Of a stretch of 64,000 nucleotides of DNA, positions 8,855 to 16,127 are shown one piece after another (positions within the stretch are counted from its first letter, which is position 1; every line of letters starts with the position of its first letter). The notes under the pieces are model-generated. The model worked only from the letters and a program-made list of their open reading frames with translations, did no database searches and was not told the origin of the DNA. Both the position numbers and the translations under genes were made by a program. This DNA is from an uncultured Ruminococcus sp. (GTDB lineage Bacteria > Bacillota > Clostridia > Oscillospirales > Ruminococcaceae). The DNA lies in NCBI GenBank assembly GCA_900543145.1, contig UQPZ01000004.1, forward strand, positions 1 through 64,000, given 5' to 3'.

Positions 8855-9352
8855 CTATTCCTCCATTCTCTGCCCACATTCGGAGCAGAACCTCACGCCG
8901 GGAGCGACGGCAGCGCCGCAGCCGGGGCATTTGCGTTCCTGCGGCTCGGCTGGCGCTTCCAGCTTCATGCCGCAATTCCGGCAAAACTTCGTCCCTGCGC
9001 CGTTGGCCGTGCCGCAGGACGGACAGACGATCCCGGCAGGGGCAGCGGGAGCAGGGGCGGCAGCGGCCTTTTCCGCTTCGTTCTCTGCCTTGATGCGCTC
9101 GATCTCGGCCTGCGCGACCGCAGCAGCGTCATAATGCGCCTTTGCGCTCTGGCAGAACTCCAGCACCTCCGGGGCAACCTCGCCGCCAGCGGCGAACAGG
9201 TTATAGTAATGCTCGCCTATTTTCTTTAAGTCCTCGGCGGCGGCGGCTTTCTCCGCGCCTATTTTGTTGCCCAGCTTGGTCGTTTCAATGGCATCGCTGG
9301 TTTTATCCCCGATGTTCTTTGCCACTTGGTTGAGCTTGTCGAATAACGCCAT
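8855..9352 (-). CDS. Helical zinc-ribbon protein (165 aa)
   Basis: The N-terminal 95 residues are helical and charged. Two CxxC pairs with the spacing of a zinc ribbon (CPSC...CRNC) follow at about 111-134, and a second set (CPGC...CSEC) closes the protein. The segment I-G-E-H-Y-Y ... G-E-V-A-P-E-V-L-E-F-C-Q-S-A-K-A-H-Y-D-A-A (about 43-76) is clearly related to residues 45-80 of the neighbouring 89-aa protein at 9371-9640, so the two genes share an ancestral helical module. Cytoplasmic; function unknown. Confidence 0.8.
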   Translation of the reverse strand: MALFDKLNQVAKNIGDKTSDAIETTKLGNKIGAEKAAAAEDLKKIGEHYYNLFAAGGEVAPEVLEFCQSAKAHYDAAAVAQAEIERIKAENEAEKAAAAPAPAAPAGIVCPSCGTANGAGTKFCRNCGMKLEAPAEPQERKCPGCGAAVAPGVRFCSECGQRMEE

Positions 9353-9370
9353 GCTATGTACCCTCCCTTT

Positions 9371-9640
9371 CTAACTTAGCTTCTGCTTAAACTCTGCATC
9401 AAACCGTTTGGCGGCGTCCCGGTGCTGCTTGGCTTCTATGCAATCTTCCAGCGCCTCCGGCAGTATTTCCCCGGTTTCCAGCCAGCGGTCATAGTAGACT
9501 TCACCGATGGCCTCAAACAATTCAAGAGCAATGTGACGCTCCTGTATCGCTTCGGGGCAGCCGCCCGTCAGACGGGCGATGCTCATATAAAGATCGCCAA
9601 CCTTCGGATTGGATGCGGGTTCGTCGTTTATGTTCGGCAT
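9371..9640 (-). CDS. Small helical protein related to its zinc-ribbon neighbour (89 aa)
   Basis: The start is chosen at the ATG at 9640, eight bases from GGGAGG; a GTG at 9643 is the alternative. The second half has the pattern I-G-E-V-Y-Y ... G-E-I-L-P-E-A-L-E-D-C-I-E-A-K-Q-H-R-D-A-A, which matches the central helical module of the 165-aa protein just downstream, but the zinc ribbons are missing. It is the first clear gene of the minus-strand cargo operon. Function unknown. A 17-codon reading frame (9693-9640) whose stop overlaps this start could be a leader peptide. Confidence 0.75.
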   Translation of the reverse strand: MPNINDEPASNPKVGDLYMSIARLTGGCPEAIQERHIALELFEAIGEVYYDRWLETGEILPEALEDCIEAKQHRDAAKRFDAEFKQKLS

Positions 9641-9743
9641 CACTCTATCCTCCCTTCACAGGGGAGCAAAATCCACATATCCCATTCACACATCACCGCC
9701 TTTCGTCAGCCTGCGTCTAAAATCGGCGGGCGAATAAAGGGTA

Positions 9744-9785
9744 TTTGGTTGTATCTACGATACAACCAAAGGGATATATCCCTTT
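9744..9785. promoter_or_regulatory. Two tandem perfect palindromes upstream of the cargo operon
   Basis: Bases 9744-9770 form a perfect dyad with 12-bp arms around a TAC centre (arm TTTGGTTGTATC). Overlapping its edge, 9768-9785 is a perfect 18-bp palindrome (AAAGGGATATATCCCTTT). They lie in the gap between the 89-aa gene and the 104-aa zinc protein gene, where the minus-strand cargo operon must have its promoter. Neither dyad is followed by a T-run, so operators fit better than terminators. The binding protein is unknown. Confidence 0.55.
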
Positions 9786-9856
9786 GCTCGCGCTCATTTT
9801 TAGTTTGCTGACTGTGCGCCTGTTTTACAGGCTGTCCCTAATTGCTTTCCTGTTTC

Positions 9857-10171
9857 TTAATGCGCTTCACATTCCCGGCAAATACCGCAGTCGCTGTTGC
9901 TGTCGTAGCAGTCGTCGCAGACCCATTTGCCGCAGCTCCGGCACAGATTGAAAAACCTTGCCAAATGCCGAACAGCAGCTACCATGCTTTTGTTATACGC
10001 TTTCTGCCTTAGCTTGCCTGCTTTTCCATTCTGAAACTGCGGGAGCATTTCCTTGTCCCTGCACAGCAGGGGCAGCTTGCCCGCGTATGTCCGTTTGCCG
10101 CAGTTCGGACACTCTGCATAGAAACGCATCTGCATTTCGTCCACCCGGACTTGCTCATAGAATTGTCGCAT
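9857..10171 (-). CDS. Small cysteine-rich zinc-binding protein (104 aa)
   Basis: It contains one CxxC pair near residues 21-24 (CPNC) and a cluster of CxxC motifs in the C-terminal 30 residues (CRSC, CDDC, CGIC-RxC), which should bind two or more zinc ions. The basic middle section (K-A-G-K-L-R-Q-K-A-Y-N-K-S) could contact nucleic acid. It is transcribed away from the LuxR-type gene at 10,515, so the two share the regulatory region between them. I recognise no named family. Confidence 0.7.
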   Translation of the reverse strand: MRQFYEQVRVDEMQMRFYAECPNCGKRTYAGKLPLLCRDKEMLPQFQNGKAGKLRQKAYNKSMVAAVRHLARFFNLCRSCGKWVCDDCYDSNSDCGICRECEAH

Positions 10172-10255
10172 TTTGCACCTCCGTTCCTTCGCATTTCTGT
10201 CGCCGGGGACAGTTGTTACTTTTTTGTAAATCCGAAAAGTAAGGCAAAACTACTA

Positions 10256-10284
10256 TTGAAAAAACAGCCGTTTTGTGATATACT
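10256..10284 (+). promoter_or_regulatory. Sigma-70-type promoter for the LuxR-family gene
   Basis: TTGAAA (10256-10261), a 17-bp spacer and TATACT (10279-10284) make a good promoter reading toward the LuxR-family gene. It would give a leader of roughly 220 nt. The 12-mer CCGTTTTGTGAT sits in the spacer (10268-10279) and recurs in the leader at 10320-10331, 52 bp away, so the repeat may be an operator. No open reading frame of note fills the leader. Confidence 0.65.
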
Positions 10285-10393
10285 ATTTTGTATTATCTTC
10301 ACTCCCGTAACGGTGATGCCCGTTTTGTGATCGCCATTGCCCGTATCACCACCATCATTGTACGGAAAGAGATGGCATTTTCATATCCCACGA

Positions 10394-10456
10394 ACGGGGG
10401 ATTTTTGCGAAAACACCCCCCTAAAACGGGGGATTTTTGAAAAAAATACGGGGGAT
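10394..10456 (+). repeat. Three direct repeats ACGGGGGAT in the LuxR-gene leader
   Basis: The 9-mer ACGGGGGAT occurs at 10394, 10426 and 10448. The first two copies extend to a shared 15-mer (AACGGGGGATTTTTG at 10393 and 10425). Spacings of 32 and 22 bp are close to three and two helical turns, which would place all copies on one face of the DNA. They lie between the promoter at 10,256 and the start codon at 10,515. A binding array for the encoded LuxR-type regulator or another factor is plausible; a role in the RNA is also possible. Confidence 0.6.
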
Positions 10457-10514
10457 AACGGATTTGCAGGGAGGATTTTCGGAAAATCATTAGAGAGAGG
10501 GGGTAAGCCCGGCT

Positions 10515-12005
10515 ATGCAGCATCCGATCCTGATTGAAAATCAAAACAGCCGCAGGGAGGTTCCGATCTGGCAGCTTCTTTGCTTTGTCATGTTCTGCAT
10601 TTGGCAGATGGGCTTTATCTACTTCATCGGCCCCTCGCTCAACATCGATGGCAGAACACCCCTTCCCGTTTCGACGGATAACATTACCCTGCTGATTGTG
10701 GCGGGTTATGTCGGCTCGCTCATTATCATGTGCCTCCTGCCACAATGGGTGATTCGCCTGTCAAGGGCTTCTACGGCCATTGCCCTTTTGACGGCGTTAG
10801 GGCTGTTTCTCTCGTTGGATGCGGGCGCTTTGACGGCGCTTATCTACATACAATGCTTTTGCTGCTGCTTTATGATCGGCTTTGAAACGGCCACGATGGT
10901 ATATTTCTTTTCGGAAAACAGCGCCATGCGACACCTGCTGCTGGCGTACCCGTTTGGCTATGCGGTCGTTGCCGTCGTGCAGAATGATTTTGTTAAGATC
11001 GGCTTTGCAGCCTTTCGTATTCTCACAGTTATCATGCTTGCGCTCCTGCTCGTTTTCTTCTGCAAAATGCCGACCAAAAGCTGTCCAAGATTTGTCAAAA
11101 AAGAGGATGGGCTGATCGCGCCGAAGCGGTTTTTTACGGGCGTATTTTTACTTTCGTTCCTATCCATGCTGCTTGGCGTGATCGGCCCCGCCGTTGCCGC
11201 GCAGTTTGAGCATGGCGTTTTTGTGGCGTATATGAGCTGCGCCGTCTGCACCCTTGCCGTATATGCGCTGCATAAGCTCACCCGTCATCATCCGCTGCAA
11301 ATGATGCCCTATGTCATCGGCATTGCCGTAGTCGGTTATGTCCTGCTTTATGTTTCCAATTACCAGCCGGGGCTGGCACTCGTCGCCTGTGCGCTGATCG
11401 GTGCGGGCATGACGGCCTGTTTGCTTGTCCCGCTGTTCGGCGTACTTCTGGCAAAGCAATATCCCAGCAAGTTTATTGCCCCGGGCATTATTTTCCTTGC
11501 TATGGTGGCGGTCATTGTCCAGTCGGTACTCGTTGAGGCTTTCCGTTCACAGGCTGTGCTTCTCAATCTGACCTATCTCGTGATTGTGGTCGTCCTGGCT
11601 TTTATCTTCATTTTGGTTGAGCCTTATCTGATTTACGCGATGCGCAGACGGTTTGCAGATGCCCCGGACGGGGAAGCCGCTGTCCCTGTACTTGCCGCAG
11701 AACAGGCGGCCGCGCCCCTGCCGGACGCTCCGGCGCAGACCGAAGCGGAAGCAGCGACGGTTGCCGTCGCACCGCCCGTTTCCTCACCGCTTGCCCTGCT
11801 GACGAAACGGGAGCGCGAGGTATTAGACTTGATCGGCTACGGACACAGCAATGTCGATATTGCCCAAATGCTGTTTATTTCAGAGAATACCGTAAAAAAT
11901 CACACCAAAAGTATCTACCGCAAGCTGGGCGTCCATAGCCGCCACGCCGCCGCGCAGATGGTAAACCGGCAGGAAGAACAGCCGCGCAATAGCAGCGATA
12001 CATAA
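10515..12005 (+). CDS. Membrane-embedded LuxR-family transcriptional regulator (496 aa)
   Basis: The N-terminal 385 residues form about twelve hydrophobic segments in an MFS-transporter-like arrangement. A Pro/Ala/Glu-rich linker (about 385-425) leads to a C-terminal LuxR helix-turn-helix (about 430-490) with the family signature L-T-x-R-E-x-E-V-L-x-L-I and S-x-N-T-V-K-x-H. Such regulators are known from gut Actinobacteria and Firmicutes and are thought to sense a ligand at the membrane and act on nearby promoters. A GGGGGTAAG-type ribosome site precedes the ATG. Targets are unknown; the repeats in its own leader and the adjacent lipoprotein operon are natural candidates. Confidence 0.85.
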   Translation: MQHPILIENQNSRREVPIWQLLCFVMFCIWQMGFIYFIGPSLNIDGRTPLPVSTDNITLLIVAGYVGSLIIMCLLPQWVIRLSRASTAIALLTALGLFLSLDAGALTALIYIQCFCCCFMIGFETATMVYFFSENSAMRHLLLAYPFGYAVVAVVQNDFVKIGFAAFRILTVIMLALLLVFFCKMPTKSCPRFVKKEDGLIAPKRFFTGVFLLSFLSMLLGVIGPAVAAQFEHGVFVAYMSCAVCTLAVYALHKLTRHHPLQMMPYVIGIAVVGYVLLYVSNYQPGLALVACALIGAGMTACLLVPLFGVLLAKQYPSKFIAPGIIFLAMVAVIVQSVLVEAFRSQAVLLNLTYLVIVVVLAFIFILVEPYLIYAMRRRFADAPDGEAAVPVLAAEQAAAPLPDAPAQTEAEAATVAVAPPVSSPLALLTKREREVLDLIGYGHSNVDIAQMLFISENTVKNHTKSIYRKLGVHSRHAAAQMVNRQEEQPRNSSDT

Positions 12006-12020
12006 CTTCACAGACAATGG

Positions 12021-12052
12021 TGCGTCCCGCATTTTGCGGGGCGCATTTTTTC
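12021..12052 (+). terminator. Rho-independent terminator after the LuxR-family gene
   Basis: An 11-bp stem (one G-U pair) with a 3-nt loop, arms 12021-12031 and 12035-12045, is followed by six T. It lies 15 nt after the stop codon of the LuxR-family gene and separates it from the mobilisation genes. Confidence 0.8.
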
Positions 12053-12121
12053 TTGAAAAAGTCCGTTTCCCTTTGGCAAAATGGGGAGCGTCCACCGTAG
12101 TAGTAGTGAGAGTAGAGATAC

Positions 12122-12213
12122 CGCAGCAAGCATAGGGAGTGTAGCCACACTCCCGAAAATGCCGCGCCGGAAGCGCCTTGCATTTTGCTTGTTGGGAGTT
12201 TCCCAAACCCTTA
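12122..12213 (+). other. Origin-of-transfer-like sequence, copy 1 (upstream of mobC)
   Basis: This non-coding stretch directly precedes mobC and the relaxase, the usual place for oriT. Bases 12135-12154 form a hairpin with 8-bp arms GGGAGTGT/ACACTCCC and an AGCC loop; near 12195-12209 a second hairpin has arms TTGGGA/TCCCAA. Two blocks (12122-12150, 29 bp, identical; 12182-12213, 32 bp, differing mainly in the hairpin loop) occur again in inverted orientation at 23075-23174. The nic site cannot be placed from sequence alone. Confidence 0.6.
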
Positions 12214-12241
12214 CCCATAGGACAGAAAGGACGGTGAACGA

Positions 12242-12571
12242 ATGGCGAACAGGACGCGAAATATTGTGCTGCGCGTCCCCGTGACGGCAGAGGAACGGGC
12301 AATGATAGAGAAGAAAATGCGGCAGATGGGGACGCGCTGCTTCTCCACCTACGCCCGGAAAATGCTCATAGACGGCTATGTGATACGGCTGGATTACAGC
12401 GATGTAAAGGCGATGACCGCCGAGCTGCAAAAAATCGGCACGAACATCAACCAGATCGCCCGGCGCGTCAATGCGACAGGGACAGCCTATGCGCAGGATA
12501 TTGAGGACATAAAGGGGGTGCTTGCACAGATATGGCAATCACAAAGATCCATCCTATTAAAAGCACCCTAA
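12242..12571 (+). CDS. mobC: MobC-family relaxosome protein (109 aa)
   Basis: The N-terminal region (R-T-R-N-I-V-L-R-V-P-V-T-A-E-E-R) looks like a ribbon-helix-helix DNA-binding segment, and the centre carries the MobC hallmark L-x-x-I-G-x-N-I-N-Q-I-A-R-R-V-N. MobC proteins bind oriT and help the relaxase open and nick the DNA. The gene lies right after the oriT-like sequence and overlaps the relaxase gene by 40 nt in another frame, which implies translational coupling. Length is typical of the family. Confidence 0.88.
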   Translation: MANRTRNIVLRVPVTAEERAMIEKKMRQMGTRCFSTYARKMLIDGYVIRLDYSDVKAMTAELQKIGTNINQIARRVNATGTAYAQDIEDIKGVLAQIWQSQRSILLKAP

Positions 12572-13866
12572 AGAAAGCCCTCGACTATATCACCAATCCG
12601 GCAAAGACCGATGAAAAGCTCTATGTGTCCTCCTTCGGCTGCGGGATTGAAACGGCAGATATAGAGTTTGACAAAACGCGACTGCGGGCGATGAACAAGG
12701 GCAACAACCTTGCCCACCACTTGATACAGGCCTTTGAGCCGGGCGAGGTCACGCCGGAGCAAGCCCATGAGATTGGGCGTCGGCTTGCCGATGAAGTCCT
12801 CGGCGGCAAGTATGAGTATGTCATCGCCACCCATATAGACAAGGGGCATTGCCACAACCACATCATTTTCTGCGCGGTGGATTTTGCGGAGCATAAGAAG
12901 TACATCTCCAATCGAAAAAGCTACGGCTTTATCCGGCGCACCAATGACAGGCTGTGCGCGGAAAACGGCTTGTCCGTCGTCGTTCCCGGCGCACAGCGCG
13001 GCAAGCACTATGCCGAATGGGACGCGCAGCGCAAGGGAACGAGCTACAAGGCAAAGCTGAAAATCGCCATAGACAGGCTGATCCCCCTATCGGCAGATAT
13101 GGACGATCTCCTGCGTCGGCTGGAAGCAGAGGGCTATGAGATCAAGCGCAGCAAATACATCTCTTTCCGCGCACCGGGGCAGGAGCGTTTCACCCGCACA
13201 AAGACCCTTGGTGAAGTCTATACAGAGGAAGCCATATCGGAGCGCATCAAGGGCAAGGTCATTCTGAAAACGCCGAAGCCGGAACGCGGCGGCGTGTCGC
13301 TGCTCATTGATATTGAAAACAGCATCAAGGCGCAGCAGTCGGCGGGCTATGAACGCTGGGCAAAGATTGAAAATCTCAAACGCGCCGCCCGGACGATGGT
13401 ATTCCTCGACAAGAACGGGATAGCGAAGTACGCGGATTTGGAGCAGAAAATAACGGAGCTGCAGGACGCGGGCGAAAAGACAACCGCCGCACTCAAAGAC
13501 GCGGAACGCCGCCTTTCCGATTTGGCGCTGCTTATCAAGAACATGGAAACCTACAAGGAGCTGCGGCCGCTGTATGCCGAGTACAGGAAATCCCGCGACA
13601 GGGAAAAGTATCTGCGAGGGAATGAGAGCGAAATCATCCTCTTTGAAGCGGCGGCAAAGGCGCTGAAAGCAGCGGGCGTTTCCGGGAAGCTGCCGGACAT
13701 CGCAAAGCTCAAAGCGGACTACAAACGCCTCACCGAAGAAAAGGACGGGCTGTATTCCGAGTACGGCAAGCTGAAAAAGCGGCTGCGGGAATACGATGCC
13801 GTCAAGCAGAATATCGACAGCATCCTACGCCCCACCCGCGAACAGGAGCAGGACAAGTCCCTGTAA
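12532..13866 (+). CDS. MOBP-type relaxase (444 aa)
   Basis: The N-terminal 250 residues are a MobA/VirD2-type relaxase domain. The candidate nicking tyrosine is Tyr19 in K-K-A-L-D-Y-I-T-N-P, and the metal-binding motif is H101-I-D103-K-G-H106-C-H108-N-H110. The C-terminal third (about 280-440) is charged, helical and coiled-coil-like. A relaxase nicks oriT, stays covalently on the 5' end and leads the strand through the transfer channel via VirD4. It overlaps mobC, whose product should be its partner. The domain is complete, so the element appears able to start its own transfer. Confidence 0.92.
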   Translation: MAITKIHPIKSTLKKALDYITNPAKTDEKLYVSSFGCGIETADIEFDKTRLRAMNKGNNLAHHLIQAFEPGEVTPEQAHEIGRRLADEVLGGKYEYVIATHIDKGHCHNHIIFCAVDFAEHKKYISNRKSYGFIRRTNDRLCAENGLSVVVPGAQRGKHYAEWDAQRKGTSYKAKLKIAIDRLIPLSADMDDLLRRLEAEGYEIKRSKYISFRAPGQERFTRTKTLGEVYTEEAISERIKGKVILKTPKPERGGVSLLIDIENSIKAQQSAGYERWAKIENLKRAARTMVFLDKNGIAKYADLEQKITELQDAGEKTTAALKDAERRLSDLALLIKNMETYKELRPLYAEYRKSRDREKYLRGNESEIILFEAAAKALKAAGVSGKLPDIAKLKADYKRLTEEKDGLYSEYGKLKKRLREYDAVKQNIDSILRPTREQEQDKSL

Positions 13867-13883
13867 CAAGCCCCATGTTCGCA

Positions 13884-13923
13884 TTGACAATTACACATTA
13901 TTTATGTATAATGGTATGTGTAA
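13884..13923 (+). promoter_or_regulatory. Consensus promoter with dyad operator for the AbiEi-like gene
   Basis: TTGACA (13884-13889), a 17-bp spacer and TATAAT (13907-13912) form a perfect consensus promoter. A dyad with 8-bp perfect arms, TTACACAT (13891-13898) and ATGTGTAA (13916-13923), is centred on the -10 box. Antitoxins of the AbiEi class are known to repress their own promoters by binding inverted repeats, and this is the expected layout. Confidence 0.75.
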
Positions 13924-13949
13924 ATGTTTTTCGTATCGGGGGTGATGAC

Positions 13950-14543
13950 TTGGACGCACGGGAAACCATCAAGGCGCTGCTGGAAGCGTCAGAGGACGGG
14001 ACGATCACATCGGCGCAGGTAACGGAAGCCGGGCTGCACCGCAGCATATTACAGGAGTTTGTGAAAAGCGGCGAGCTGCACCGCTTCGGGCGCGGGCTGT
14101 ATGTGCGCAGCCATATATGGGAAGATGAACTTTACCTCTTGCAGCGCAAGTACGGGCGCGGGATATACTCGCATGAAACCGCCCTTTATCTGCACGGGTA
14201 TTCAGACCGTACCCCGGCAAGCTACACGATGACCTTTCCAAAGGGGTACAATACGCCGTCCTTGAAGCAGGAAAACTTGATCGTTAAACGCTCTGTGCAG
14301 GAAAACTATTTGCTGGGCATTATTGAAATCCCGTCGCCCGCAGGCAATCCGATCCGCGTTTACGACTTGGAACGGACGCTGTGCGACATCCTGCGGGGCA
14401 GCGGCAGCGACATTCAGATTATCAATCCGGCGATGAAGCGGTATGCCGCTTCCAAAGGCCGGGACATTCATAAGCTCATGGAGTATGCGGAGCAGTTGAG
14501 AGTAAAACCAAAGGTACAGCGGTATATGGAAATCCTGCTGTAA
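13950..14543 (+). CDS. AbiEi-family antitoxin-like regulator, orphan (197 aa)
   Basis: The TTG at 13950 is preferred: it follows GGGGGTGA at a normal distance and removes an unlikely hydrophobic N-terminal extension. The N-terminus is a winged helix (residues about 1-50: S-A-Q-V-T-E-A-G-L-H-R-S-I-L-Q-E-F-V-K-S-G-E-L). It is followed by the AbiEi core with G-R-G-L-Y-V, the S-H-E-T-A-L-Y-L-H-G motif and R-V-Y-D-L-E-R-T-L-C-D. AbiEi is the antitoxin of type IV toxin-antitoxin systems, whose toxin AbiEii is a nucleotidyltransferase. No AbiEii gene lies next to it; the next gene encodes a small membrane protein. Confidence 0.8.
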   Translation: MDARETIKALLEASEDGTITSAQVTEAGLHRSILQEFVKSGELHRFGRGLYVRSHIWEDELYLLQRKYGRGIYSHETALYLHGYSDRTPASYTMTFPKGYNTPSLKQENLIVKRSVQENYLLGIIEIPSPAGNPIRVYDLERTLCDILRGSGSDIQIINPAMKRYAASKGRDIHKLMEYAEQLRVKPKVQRYMEILL

Positions 14544-14562
14544 AGAGAAAGGGGTGTATCGT

Positions 14563-14955
14563 ATGGGATGGCTGGCAGCGCAGGGCGCACTTATGGCAAT
14601 CGGTATTGGCATCGGGCTTGTTTGCACCATCATAGGGCTTTTCTTCGGTCACATTATCCTGTTTGACAGCATCGCCCTTGGCATTGTCGCCGGGGTATGC
14701 TGCAATCAATTCCTCCCCATTCATCCGGCGCTGTGCCTGGTGATCGGCATCGCGGTATTTCTGCTGCTGCTCTGGCTGCAAAATACCAGCGTCGGCTTTT
14801 GGATCGTGGGCGGGCTGCTCACGCTGATATACGCGGCGGTGGGCGGTTTGCTTGCCTACTTTATTTCGGAGCGTGACCCTGTATGGGGCTGGGTCGTGTT
14901 CGGGCTGACCTCCCTTGTGATCGGCGGCCTGCACATTCACGCACGGGATAACTAA
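14563..14955 (+). CDS. Small integral membrane protein (130 aa)
   Basis: The sequence is almost entirely hydrophobic, with four to five predicted membrane helices and very short loops, ending H-I-H-A-R-D-N. The ATG at 14563 is chosen; a GTG at 14554 would sit directly on the ribosome site. It follows the AbiEi-like gene by 19 nt and is likely in the same transcript. Its position where the AbiEii toxin would be is suggestive, but nothing in the sequence identifies it as a toxin. No family recognised. Confidence 0.65.
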   Translation: MGWLAAQGALMAIGIGIGLVCTIIGLFFGHIILFDSIALGIVAGVCCNQFLPIHPALCLVIGIAVFLLLLWLQNTSVGFWIVGGLLTLIYAAVGGLLAYFISERDPVWGWVVFGLTSLVIGGLHIHARDN

Positions 14956-14974
14956 AACACGCGGTTCTTGGAAA

Positions 14975-15020
14975 TGCCAGTCATCGACTGGAAAATTGAA
15001 TTGTACGCTAAAATCGTACA
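14975..15020. promoter_or_regulatory. Two short dyads before the BRO/DinD-like gene
   Basis: CCAGTC-ATC-GACTGG (14975-14989) and TGTACG-N7-CGTACA (15002-15020) are perfect inverted repeats in the 86-nt gap between the membrane protein gene and the BRO/DinD-like gene. No T-run follows either one, so operators are more likely than terminators. The second is 22 bp before the start codon at 15042. Confidence 0.4.
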
Positions 15021-15041
15021 CTTGAAAGAGAGGTACATATC

Positions 15042-15953
15042 ATGGGTGAATTGAAAGACAATATTCAGCTTTTTGAAGATAAAAAAATCCGTACTGCATG
15101 GGATGCGGAAAAGGAAGAATGGTATTTTTCGATTGTGGATGTCATCGCCGTTTTGACAGATCAGCCCACACAACGCGGGGCAAGCAATTATTGGGCAAAA
15201 CTGAAACAACGGCTAAAAGAAGAAGGTGCAGCTCAACTGCTGACAAATTGTCAGCAGTTGAGGATGACTGCGACTGACGGCAAAAAACGCTTGACTGATG
15301 TTGCTGATACCGAACAGCTTTTGCGCATCATTCAGTCTATCCCGTCGCCTAAAGCAGAGCCTTTCAAGGCTTGGTTAGCAATGGTCGGCAGAGAGCGTAT
15401 AGAGGAAACGATTGATCCCGAACAGGCTATTGACCGCGCCCTTGAAACCTATCTGAAAAAGGGTTATACAGAGGAATGGGTACACCAGCGGCTTTTGGCG
15501 ATCCGCATCCGAAACGAGCTGACCGATGAATGGCAAAAACGCGGTGTGGAAAAGGGCAAGGAATATGCCATCCTAACCGACGAGATTACCCGCGCATGGG
15601 CTGGCATGAGTACCGGGCAATATAAGCGGTTGAAAGGCTTGAAGAAAGAAAATCTGCGGGACAACATGAGCGACTTGGAGCTTGTTTTGACGATGCTTGC
15701 GGAAGCCTCCACAGCCGACATTTCCAAAGTGGAAAAGCCACAGGGCTTTTCAGAAAGCCAAAAGGTCGCCCGACGCGGCGGCAAGGTTGCAGGAGTTGCC
15801 CGGCAAGCTCTTGAAGTAGAAACGGGCAAGCCCGTTGTCACAGCTCAAAATGCAGAGAACTTCCGGCAGCTTGTCACCGACATTGTAGAGGATGCGGCGG
15901 CGTTGCCGGAGAACACCGAAGCCGACAAAGGCGACGGCAAAAAAGAGGATTGA
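15042..15953 (+). CDS. BRO-N/DinD-like protein (303 aa)
   Basis: The first 110 residues resemble the BRO N-terminal domain of phage antirepressors (W-D-A-E-K-E-E-W-Y-F-S-I-V-D-V-I-A-V-L-T, then W-A-K-L-K-Q-R-L-K-E). The second half (about 165-275) has the run R-N-E-L ... Y-K-R-L-K-G-L-K-K-E-N-L-R-D-N-M and ends G-x-V-A-x-x-A-R ... G-K-P-V-V, resembling DNA-damage-inducible DinD proteins. These families bind DNA or regulatory proteins, and several are tied to mobile-element control. A GAGAGG ribosome site precedes the ATG. The exact role is unknown. Confidence 0.7.
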   Translation: MGELKDNIQLFEDKKIRTAWDAEKEEWYFSIVDVIAVLTDQPTQRGASNYWAKLKQRLKEEGAAQLLTNCQQLRMTATDGKKRLTDVADTEQLLRIIQSIPSPKAEPFKAWLAMVGRERIEETIDPEQAIDRALETYLKKGYTEEWVHQRLLAIRIRNELTDEWQKRGVEKGKEYAILTDEITRAWAGMSTGQYKRLKGLKKENLRDNMSDLELVLTMLAEASTADISKVEKPQGFSESQKVARRGGKVAGVARQALEVETGKPVVTAQNAENFRQLVTDIVEDAAALPENTEADKGDGKKED

Positions 15954-16077
15954 TGTCACCATTTAGGGGCAAAACAGCCGCTTGGCACAAGGCTTCCCGG
16001 CGCAGAAACCGCGCCGCCCTTATGATTTCCCCTGCACCCTCAAAAATCGGGTTTGAAACCGTGACATATCCCAAAGG

Positions 16078-16124
16078 AAAAAACGCGGGACGCGGCGGCT
16101 GGAAGATAGCTGTCGCGTCCCGCG
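16078..16124 (-). terminator. Terminator after the Spo0A-C-like gene
   Basis: Arms 16084-16094 and 16114-16124 form a perfect 11-bp GC-rich stem (CGCGGGACGCG), followed on the minus strand by six T (16083-16078). It lies just after the stop of the minus-strand gene at 16128. A closely similar hairpin occurs at 16735-16779. Confidence 0.8.
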
Positions 16125-16127
16125 CCT

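Noticed and set aside
10394..10456. CRISPR-like repeats
   Set aside because: Three 9-mers spaced 22-32 bp, with no longer repeat or uniform spacers and no cas genes; a regulatory array fits better. I saw no CRISPR array anywhere in the window.
13950..14955. Complete AbiE toxin-antitoxin system
   Set aside because: No nucleotidyltransferase toxin (AbiEii) is encoded next to the antitoxin-like gene.
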